A stretch of 5,040 nt of DNA from Candidatus Woykebacteria bacterium RBG_13_40_15. Lineage in GTDB: Bacteria > Patescibacteria > Microgenomatia > Woykebacterales > RBG-16-39-9b. Below are positions 1-4,579 of the stretch, in pieces. The stretch spans positions 1,885 to 6,924 of the forward strand of contig MHCP01000036.1 in assembly GCA_001816655.1 (NCBI GenBank), written 5' to 3'. The notes below the pieces were generated by a model, which had not been told where the DNA came from, did no database searches, and saw only the letters and a list, made by a program, of their open reading frames with translations. Position 1 is the first letter of the stretch, and each line of letters begins with the position of its first letter. Made by a program: the position numbers and the translations under genes.

Positions 1-1400
1 CCTAAAATAAATTGTTTGAAGAAAAGTCCGAGGTAAGATCGTTTCAACTTATCATCAGCCAAGGCGTAAGTATCACCGATATTTTTAGCAAGGTTTAGAA
101 GTGTTTCTATTGTTTTTATTGTAGAGGAGTGGTCGGTAGTTATTTGAGATAGCTGATCTTGTATATTCTTGAGTTCTTCTTCATAACGAGGATAGATTCT
201 TTTAAAAGTCTCTTCCGATATAGTTTTGTGAACTAGCCAATTGTCTTCAACTGCTCTCATTGCTGCCTCAATCTTGGCCTTTCGTACTAGGAGACTTCTG
301 TTTTCTTCTTCACTATTACTTCTAAAGTCCGCCAGCAGTTCTTTAGCGGTTTCAATAACATATTCAGCGTACTCTTGGCTGATATCCAAATCCTTGAACT
401 TATCTTCCACCTGGCTTTCGAGGCTGTCTGAGGCTGTGTAGGAGCCTCTACCGCAGTTTTTACAGAAGTAGTGGCTATACCTAACACCCTTCTTATTATG
501 AACCTCTGACCAGATACGCCGCCCACATTCACAAAATACAAACCCACGAAGTAAAAAGTCGTGTATTCTTTTCCTTGAGGCGTTTTGGTTGTGTGCAGCC
601 ATTATTTGTTGGCAAAGACTAAATGTATCCTCGTCTATTAAAGGTTTATGTTTGGCTGGGAGTACTTCACCCTTTCGTCTCATCTTACCGATATAAAACG
701 GATCACTTAGTATTCGGTGGAGTATACTGGTTGAGATTTTTAATCCTGTTTGCGACCTCAAGCCTTTTTGGTTGAGTTCTTCACCTAAAGATTTTATTGT
801 GTAGCTGCCCGTGGAGTAGAGCTTAAAGGCCTGTGTGATATAAGTAGCTTTTTCTGGATCTGGTTCAATAATTCTTCGATCTAGGTTATTAGTAGGATTC
901 GGATTAGTAGTATTCCTGTAACCTAGAGGGCTCCAGCCAGCCCACCAGCCCATTTCTACTTTTTGATCCAGCACCTTAGACGTTTTCCTACCTGTTATTT
1001 GCGATTGAAAGGTATTAACGCCTGCTATTACTACGTCAATGAAGTTACCTTCCGGGGAATCATCAATCATTAGTTGCGAGATTGAAATTAACCTTATCCC
1101 AGCCTTTTTAAGAAGGCTCTTAATAGTGAGGTGGTGTTCAGTATTTCTAGCTATTCTATCAGTATCCTGAACCAATACGGCCTCGATTGAACTATCTTCT
1201 TGGCAACGAGCAAGTAGATCCTTCAAACCAGCTCGATTCATATTGGTTGCCGTCTTGCCCTCGTCTTTATAAACACCAACAACTTTGTATCCGTTTTCCT
1301 TTGACCATTTCTGACACAGGGAAATCTGAGTTTCTATAGACTGCCCTTCATCACGTTGTTCCTCTGTGCTCACTCTTGAGTAGATAAGACAAGATTTCAT
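1..1400 (-). CDS. Serine site-specific recombinase (resolvase/invertase family, large type), 3' end cut off by the window
   Basis: Translating the reverse strand from the ATG at 1400 gives 466 uninterrupted codons running off the left edge. The resolvase catalytic domain comes first: YSRVSTEEQ with R9 and the expected nucleophile S11, then TDRIAR at 80-85 and R138 in QITGRK, matching the conserved arginines of the family. A recombinase DNA-binding domain follows, with the typical WSPLGYRN at 156-163. Next is a zinc ribbon (C290-x-C292 and C313-x2-C316), then a charged, coiled-coil-prone segment of about 110 residues. Such proteins integrate and excise elements by Ser-linked double-strand exchange between short att sites. 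The last visible residues (YLGLFFKQFIL) resemble the end of this family, so few codons are probably missing. An in-frame TAA lies upstream; the ATG has no clear Shine-Dalgarno site. It is divergent from the regulator at 1591. The family is certain; integrase rather than transposase or invertase is inferred from context. Confidence 0.95.
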   Translation of the reverse strand, partial: MKSCLIYSRVSTEEQRDEGQSIETQISLCQKWSKENGYKVVGVYKDEGKTATNMNRAGLKDLLARCQEDSSIEAVLVQDTDRIARNTEHHLTIKSLLKKAGIRLISISQLMIDDSPEGNFIDVVIAGVNTFQSQITGRKTSKVLDQKVEMGWWAGWSPLGYRNTTNPNPTNNLDRRIIEPDPEKATYITQAFKLYSTGSYTIKSLGEELNQKGLRSQTGLKISTSILHRILSDPFYIGKMRRKGEVLPAKHKPLIDEDTFSLCQQIMAAHNQNASRKRIHDFLLRGFVFCECGRRIWSEVHNKKGVRYSHYFCKNCGRGSYTASDSLESQVEDKFKDLDISQEYAEYVIETAKELLADFRSNSEEENRSLLVRKAKIEAAMRAVEDNWLVHKTISEETFKRIYPRYEEELKNIQDQLSQITTDHSSTIKTIETLLNLAKNIGDTYALADDKLKRSYLGLFFKQFIL

Positions 1401-1429
1401 ATTAATTTCACACAAAATTTGTTATAATT

Positions 1430-1476
1430 GAGGCAACTCGTGTTGCGTGAGTTCACCTCCCTTCTGGAGTTGCCTC
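1430..1476 (-). promoter_or_regulatory. Hairpin at the 5' end of the recombinase mRNA leader
   Basis: GAGGCAACTC (1430-1439) and GAGTTGCCTC (1467-1476) form a perfect 10-bp inverted repeat separated by 27 nt. In the leftward transcript, predicted to start at about 1477, the stem begins at the second nucleotide, so it would cap the mRNA 5' end. The loop holds GGAGGTGA (1460-1453), a near-perfect ribosome-binding sequence with no normally spaced ATG. There is no U-run after the stem, so it is not a terminator. It may tune mRNA stability or translation. Because att sites often flank serine integrase genes and have inverted symmetry, an att half-site is another possibility. Confidence 0.45.
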
Positions 1477-1483
1477 TGAAATT

Positions 1484-1512
1484 AGTATAGCACAAGTACT
1501 TGTAACAGTCAA
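1484..1512 (-). promoter_or_regulatory. Sigma70-type promoter of the recombinase
   Basis: On the reverse strand a TTGACT -35 box (1512-1507) is followed after exactly 17 bp by a TATACT -10 box (1489-1484). The start point is predicted near A1477, giving a 5' leader of about 77 nt before the ATG at 1400. A perfect palindrome fills most of the spacer, so repression by a bound protein is likely. The boxes are read directly; activity is inferred. Confidence 0.75.
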
Positions 1513-1522
1513 TGGTACTTGT
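1492..1522. promoter_or_regulatory. Probable paired operator: palindrome ACAAGTACTTGT and an imperfect copy
   Basis: ACAAGTACTTGT at 1492-1503 is a perfect 12-bp palindrome lying between the -35 and -10 boxes of the recombinase promoter. A second copy, AATGGTACTTGT at 1511-1522, matches 9 of 12 bases, keeps one full half-site (GTACTTGT), is centred 19 bp away and touches the -35 box. Two such sites nearly two helical turns apart suggest cooperative binding by a dimeric repressor. The winged-helix protein encoded at 1591 is the nearest candidate; a host SOS-type repressor is an alternative. Confidence 0.6.
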
Positions 1523-1554
1523 AGTTGAGGTATAAGAAGTCATCGTTTCACTTA

Positions 1555-1584
1555 TTGACACAGACGTGCTTCTCGTGATATACT
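1555..1584 (+). promoter_or_regulatory. Extended sigma70-type promoter of the regulator, giving a leaderless mRNA
   Basis: TTGACA (1555-1560) is a perfect -35 box. After 18 bp comes TATACT (1579-1584), preceded by TG (1576-1577) in the extended -10 position. Seven bases downstream of the -10 box is the A of the ATG at 1591, so the message is predicted to have no 5' leader. This agrees with the absence of a ribosome-binding site. Confidence 0.8.
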
Positions 1585-1590
1585 TTTGCT

Positions 1591-1884
1591 ATGAATCCCA
1601 AACTTGAACGTAAACTTAGAACTGCTTCAAAAAACCAGCTACAATATCTAAACGACCTATTTGATAGTAGCCTTGCTGTTAAAAGCTCTGGTGCTACTGG
1701 ATCACAAATACAATTAGAGCAGCACTCTCTTGGAGGAACAGTCTCGGCATTAATAAAAAGAGATTTGGTGGAACCTGCTGGAAGAGAAGGCCGCAACTTA
1801 AGAGTAGAACTTAGCGAGGAATTAAAAAAAGATAGTGACGACGCCAAAAATTTAATCTGGAGTCTGCTGAAAAACTGGAAATAG
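1591..1884 (+). CDS. Small predicted winged-helix DNA-binding protein, probable element regulator
   Basis: The gene encodes 97 residues with no family I can name with certainty. The centre and C-terminal half read like a winged helix: an amphipathic helix around 14-30, a probable recognition helix in SLGGTVSALIKRDL (46-59), then a basic hairpin-like wing with AGREGRNLRVEL (63-74) and a C-terminal charged helix. It resembles small MarR/ArsR-like or phage regulators, and no catalytic motif is seen. The start is fixed by the extended promoter whose predicted start point is the ATG itself. It is divergent from the recombinase, and paired operator-like palindromes lie in the shared region, so control of the recombinase promoter is the most likely role. 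It sits upstream of the structured non-coding region and the replication genes and may be transcribed with them. The DNA-binding call is moderate; the regulatory target is inferred. Confidence 0.7.
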   Translation: MNPKLERKLRTASKNQLQYLNDLFDSSLAVKSSGATGSQIQLEQHSLGGTVSALIKRDLVEPAGREGRNLRVELSEELKKDSDDAKNLIWSLLKNWK

Positions 1885-2096
1885 CTCTTTTTAATTAAAG
1901 ACTTCCCAACATCGGTGGTCTGTAGGGTCTTCCCAATAGGCCGAACTAAGGGAATCAAATTGCTGGCAATGCGTCACCAAGACCACAGGGCATCCAGCTA
2001 ACCATTAGTACCTATGGCTAGGTAAGGAAACGATCCTAGCTGAAAAGGCAGTTGGAATTGACCTCATTTTAGAGGTTGGTTCTAGCTGCCTTTTTT
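1885..2096 (+). ncRNA. Structured non-coding RNA region: candidate small RNA or attenuator leader of the replication genes
   Basis: No convincing reading frame lies here on either strand, but several helices can be drawn. TTCCC (1930-1934) pairs with GGGAA (1950-1954). GCTGG-ca-ATGC (1962-1972) pairs with GCATCCAGC (1990-1998), a 9-bp stem with a 2-nt bulge. The loop of that stem carries AGACCAC (1980-1986), which can pair with GTGGTCT (1915-1921) as a pseudoknot. GCTAGG (2017-2022) pairs with CCTAGC (2035-2040). The region ends in an intrinsic terminator. CTTCCCAA occurs twice (1902-1909, 1929-1936). CTAGCTG occurs both at 2036-2042 and in the terminator's 3' arm, so GGCTAG at 2016-2021 could pair with either. 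I recognise no known RNA family. It may be a separate small RNA, the 3' UTR of the regulator, or a switch controlling read-through. Confidence 0.45.
2044..2096 (+). terminator. Strong intrinsic terminator just upstream of the replication genes
   Basis: Bases 2047-2065 pair without a bulge to 2072-2090, forming 19 bp including five G-U pairs, with the 6-nt loop ATTTTA. The helix extends through A-T pairs into T6 at 2091-2096. It ends 12 nt before the next ATG (2108) and 117 nt before the replication protein start (2214). It therefore either insulates the regulator transcript from the replication genes or works as a conditional attenuator. On the other strand the trailing run is only TTTT, so it is mainly rightward. 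Confidence 0.9.
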
Positions 2097-2107
2097 ATTG
2101 CTTAGAA

Positions 2108-2248
2108 ATGAAGAAGAAACCAACTACTCGTTTAACTGAAGAGGAATTGTTTGCTAGGAGATTGGCAAGTTTACTTATTGAACAGGTTAAAAATAATAAA
2201 TCGAATAGATTTTATGAACAACGACCAAAGTTGGAGCAAAACGCCTAA
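2108..2248 (+). CDS. Possible 46-residue protein overlapping the start of the replication gene
   Basis: An ATG 12 nt after the terminator opens 46 codons ending in TAA at 2246-2248. The N-terminus is basic (MKKKPTTRLT) and is followed by a clear amphipathic, charged helix, EEELFARRLASLLIEQV (11-27), and a polar tail. It has no ribosome-binding site and I recognise no family. The last 35 nt overlap the N-terminal codons of the replication gene in another frame, as happens in compact phage operons where translation is coupled. The alternative is a chance frame in the leader of the replication gene. The coherent helix and lysine/glutamate composition favour a real small protein. Confidence 0.4.
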   Translation: MKKKPTTRLTEEELFARRLASLLIEQVKNNKSNRFYEQRPKLEQNA

Positions 2249-2822
2249 CTTCTTAATAGAGGCTTTAATAAAAGCAAGGCTGCCAGGTACCTATAAAGAT
2301 GTTTGCTGGACTATTATCCGCAAAACATATGGCTGGCATAAAAAAGAAGACGGGATAGCCCTTTCACAGTTTGAGTTACTTACTGGCCTAGCTAAATCTT
2401 ATATCTGCCAAATTATTCCAAAATTGGTAAGTAGGAGGATTGTAGTTAAAAAAATCTCTAAAGGGAGGCAGCCAAACGTATTTAGTATCAGCGAAAACAT
2501 TAACGATTGGGATGTTGAATTTAGAAAAGGTCACCCACCACTAACCACTTACAAGCAATTAGAAGATACTATCGGTGAGCAGGCACTGAAAGTATTTAGT
2601 CAGTCGGAACTAAACGAAGATAGTCAGCTGAAACTAACACACAATATAAATAATAAAGATAAAGAAATAAATACTTCTTTTAAAAGTTCTTTATTTTCTT
2701 CTAAGGATAAAGATGGGGTGGCTGAATCCATTGGGGAGGTGTTAGAAAACCATTCTTTAGCTGGTAACTTAGGTAGGTATTACAGGGAAAAAATACTTAA
2801 ACAAAGGGTAAATAGTGGTTAG
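2214..2822 (+). CDS. Phage replication protein O-like origin-binding protein
   Basis: The protein has 202 residues from the ATG at 2214. Residues 7-100 match the phage replication protein O N-terminal pattern: W-S-K-T-P-N-F-L-I-E-A-L (7-18), then RKTYGWHKKEDGIALSQF (36-53), a feature of this family, and a winged helix whose recognition part is LAKSYICQIIPKL (59-71) and wing KKISKGRQPNVFSI (79-92). In lambda this domain binds iterons in the origin, while the C-terminal part recruits the DnaB helicase or its loader. Here the C-terminal part is short and polar, ending in a helical segment. The frame is also open back to a TTG at 2151, but the extra 21 residues resemble nothing and the family domain starts right after Met-2214. 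There is no ribosome-binding site; a weak TTTACT-18-TAATAA pair (2170-2199) could be its own promoter. Two iterons and an AT-rich tract lie within the gene, as in lambda O. It overlaps the terminase-like gene by 8 nt. Confidence 0.8.
   Translation: MNNDQSWSKTPNFLIEALIKARLPGTYKDVCWTIIRKTYGWHKKEDGIALSQFELLTGLAKSYICQIIPKLVSRRIVVKKISKGRQPNVFSISENINDWDVEFRKGHPPLTTYKQLEDTIGEQALKVFSQSELNEDSQLKLTHNINNKDKEINTSFKSSLFSSKDKDGVAESIGEVLENHSLAGNLGRYYREKILKQRVNSG
2596..2710. other. Candidate replication origin inside the replication protein gene (two iterons plus AT-rich tract)
   Basis: TAGTCAGTCGGAACTAA (2597-2613) and TAGTCAGCTGAAACTAA (2621-2637) match at 14 of 17 bases with a period of 24 bp. Each is also an interrupted palindrome: TTAGT/ACTAA flanks the first and TAGT/ACTA the second. 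Directly after them, 2641-2700 has only 8 G/C in 60 bases and contains the 10-bp palindrome CTTTTAAAAG (2677-2686). Palindromic iterons followed by an easily melted tract within the initiator gene is the lambda-origin layout. Only two copies are visible (lambda has four), and part of the repeat is shared with an 8-residue protein repeat (SQSELN/SQLKLT), so chance is not excluded. Confidence 0.5.
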
Positions 2823-3192
2823 TACAGAATCCAAAGATTTAACCATTAAACAGAAGAAATTTCTGTTAAAATACTTCGAATATGGGAACGGGACTCAAGC
2901 TGCCCTTGAGGTCTACCGCACGGAAAACCCTGTTGTGGCAGCCTCTATTGCCCACGAAAACCTCAGAAAACTTCAGAATCACGTGCAGACCCTAATGGAA
3001 AAAAGAGGCTTGGATCTAAATAGACTTCTTGATGTGTTAGATGAGGGTTTGAAAAAAGCTGATTATGGGGCAAAACACCGCTACCTAGAGACTGCTGCGA
3101 AGTGGTTAGGAATAGAAGCTGAAGTTGAAGCTAAGGCCTTAGTACGAGCAGATCAAGCCGTGGTTTTTCAAGTTGTGAAGGGAGACAAATAA
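2815..3192 (+). CDS. Small terminase subunit-like protein
   Basis: The protein has 125 residues from a GTG, with AAGGG at 2804-2808 spaced 6 nt before it, the only clear ribosome-binding site in the window. Residues 9-34 read LTIKQKKFLLKY, then GNGTQAALEVY, the N-terminal helix-turn-helix signature of phage small terminases (LTpKQekFv.eY...GNatqAA). A second helical part follows, with AASIAHENLRKLQNHVQTLM (42-61), where the family usually has ..s..a..nL.kp.v. The remainder is helical (63-106) with a short beta-like tail, AVVFQVVKG. Small terminases recognise pac/cos DNA and hand it to the large subunit for packaging. The 8-nt overlap with the replication gene implies one operon. No large terminase follows: next come 228 non-coding bases and an unrelated membrane protein. 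Related proteins also occur as orphan DNA-binding proteins, so a role in packaging is inferred. Confidence 0.75.
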   Translation: MVSTESKDLTIKQKKFLLKYFEYGNGTQAALEVYRTENPVVAASIAHENLRKLQNHVQTLMEKRGLDLNRLLDVLDEGLKKADYGAKHRYLETAAKWLGIEAEVEAKALVRADQAVVFQVVKGDK

Positions 3193-3420
3193 GTCCTATT
3201 AAAATTATACCCGATTTTTGGTTCCATATTTCCTAATTGAGCCTCAACTGGGCGGTGTAGTTTGTCAGAAAGGGCGAAGGGCTAATGAGTTTAGATGTTA
3301 ATTAGCTTGTGCTATTATTGGTTCGCTTATTATTAATGTAATGGAATTTTCTAAGGTAGAAAAGCTAATTTCAGCGAGCTTCAATACGATTCTGGTTATC
3401 ATCCCGGTTGATAAATCAAT

Positions 3421-4506
3421 ATGGATAGCGACAAAAATAAATTAACCTTCAAAGACAATATAGTTTCTCTACTTACAGCAATTGCAATTGGCTTCGGAGT
3501 TTGTCTTGTTGCGGGAGTTATTACTGCTCTTTATGTAGCTGTTATGCACACCCCAACCGGCTTTACTGGGTTATACATCTTCGTTTTTCTAACAGGGGTA
3601 TTCTCTTTCGCTCTGTTCTTTAAAAGAGACAAACATTCCGCTATTCTTGACCGATCCTTGAAGGTTGTTCTCATTTTTTGGCTTATCTGCTCGATATGGG
3701 CTGGTTATGTAGTTTTTACAGTCATTTATAATGAAACCACCAGTAATACTACGGCTGCCAAAAAGCTTTCTTCTGATCAGTACCTAAAACAAATTGGTAA
3801 CTACTCAAAAGAATACTGTACGAGAACAGAATTTTATCCGATTGATTTAAATTTCGTCGCTTCAATTTATTATATCCAGCAAAATGCAAGTAAAATACAA
3901 TACTTCTCGGGGTATTTGAGCGATTTAAATTTAATAAAGAACTGCTTAGATATTTCCTATGCAAATTCAGAAGCAGAAATGAGTGGGGCTAATGGGTTGT
4001 TTTTCTTTTCTTCTCCAGAGTCAGGCAAGAACCACTTTAAAATACTTATCTCGCCATCTTACAAAAAATCGGATATGATCCTAAACTCCTATCTACTTGC
4101 TCACGAAATTACACACGCCGAGCAGTTTATACACACCGATATTTATAATCGAGTAAACTCTGAATGTACCACAATGACTGATGAGGCTACCTGCAAGTGG
4201 TTAATTCCAAAGACGCACGAACTTTTGGGTATAAAAGATTGTATCGGTAATGAAGCAGAGGCTTGGCAAAATCAAGGCTTTTTCCTGGTAACTACCCCCG
4301 GGGATAGCTTAGGAAAATTGGTTGTTTACAGCAATTATTATAAATACGATCCTCAAGTTGCTCAAGCTGAAAACCTATTTTATTTCACAGGCAAGGTTGT
4401 TAATGCTTGTATAGGTAACGATAAGGAGGCTTGTACAAGACAGAACTTTCGTAATTTTGTAAGTTCGATTCCAGCTTATCAAAAGCAGTGCGGACTTACT
4501 AAATAA
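3421..4506 (+). CDS. Membrane-anchored putative zinc metallopeptidase (HEITH motif) with extracytoplasmic domain
   Basis: The protein has 361 residues. Three transmembrane helices lie at about 14-42, 49-67 and 79-103. The lysine/arginine-rich loop 68-81 and the charged N-terminus should be cytoplasmic, which places the 250-residue C-terminal domain outside the membrane. That domain has LLAHEITHAEQ at 225-235, a classic HExxH zinc site (H228, E229, H232). NEAEAW at 277-282 lies about 46 residues later, where gluzincin-type proteases place their third, glutamate ligand (E278 or E280). Eight cysteines lie outside (133, 175, 249, 258, 274, 330, 338, 357), suggesting disulfides and so an oxidising compartment. 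I cannot assign it to a named peptidase family. No clear promoter or ribosome-binding site precedes the ATG. It follows the terminase-like gene after 228 bp and probably is accessory cargo: exclusion of other phages, cell-surface remodelling or contact with a host cell are all possible. Membrane topology is firm; proteolysis is likely but unproven. Confidence 0.75.
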   Translation: MDSDKNKLTFKDNIVSLLTAIAIGFGVCLVAGVITALYVAVMHTPTGFTGLYIFVFLTGVFSFALFFKRDKHSAILDRSLKVVLIFWLICSIWAGYVVFTVIYNETTSNTTAAKKLSSDQYLKQIGNYSKEYCTRTEFYPIDLNFVASIYYIQQNASKIQYFSGYLSDLNLIKNCLDISYANSEAEMSGANGLFFFSSPESGKNHFKILISPSYKKSDMILNSYLLAHEITHAEQFIHTDIYNRVNSECTTMTDEATCKWLIPKTHELLGIKDCIGNEAEAWQNQGFFLVTTPGDSLGKLVVYSNYYKYDPQVAQAENLFYFTGKVVNACIGNDKEACTRQNFRNFVSSIPAYQKQCGLTK

Positions 4507-4543
4507 CTTGTTTTGGGTCTAGTTTGGTGCTAAGTAAAATTAC

Positions 4544-4572
4544 TTGACAAGCTAGTCCAATAGACTTATAAC
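4544..4572 (+). promoter_or_regulatory. Sigma70-type promoter of the secreted coiled-coil protein, giving a leaderless mRNA
   Basis: TTGACA (4544-4549) is followed after 17 bp by TATAAC (4567-4572). The predicted start point is A4579 or A4580, the latter being the first base of the ATG, so the transcript should be leaderless, as for the regulator. The -35 box lies within CTTG-A-CAAG (4543-4551), a short inverted repeat that could be an operator. Confidence 0.7.
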
Positions 4573-4579
4573 TAAAGCA

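Noticed and set aside
241..547. Small frames on both strands within the recombinase gene (241-441 rightward, 287-547 leftward)
   Set aside because: Both lie inside the recombinase frame, which shows clear catalytic and zinc-ribbon motifs through this stretch.
1420..1428. Rightward extended -10 box TGTTATAAT in the recombinase leader
   Set aside because: No acceptable -35 box lies 16-18 bp upstream, and no gene follows before the divergent regulator promoter. An antisense leader RNA cannot be excluded but is not supported.
1902..1936. CTTCCCAA repeated twice, considered as a CRISPR or iteron array
   Set aside because: Only two 8-base copies exist, 27 bp apart, without further units.
1548..1958. 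A 136-codon leftward reading frame opposite the regulator
   Set aside because: It is the antisense shadow of the 1591 gene. The rightward frame has an extended promoter at its ATG and a coherent winged-helix pattern; the antisense product looks random and serine-rich.
1885..2096. tRNA, tmRNA or a known riboswitch in the non-coding region
   Set aside because: There is no T-loop GTTCRA-type motif, acceptor pairing or CCA end, and none of the riboswitch core sequences I know could be recognised.
2151..2213. TTG start adding 21 residues to the replication protein
   Set aside because: The extra residues match no part of the family, while the conserved domain starts just after the ATG at 2214, and the 46-codon frame occupies the same DNA.
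3341..3445. A 34-codon frame starting MEFSKVEKLI just before the protease gene
   Set aside because: It has no ribosome site or convincing promoter, is short, and ends inside the protease gene in another frame; left out as a gene.
3749..3964. A 71-codon leftward frame within the protease gene
   Set aside because: It is fully inside a well-supported gene and has no promoter, ribosome site or recognisable protein pattern.
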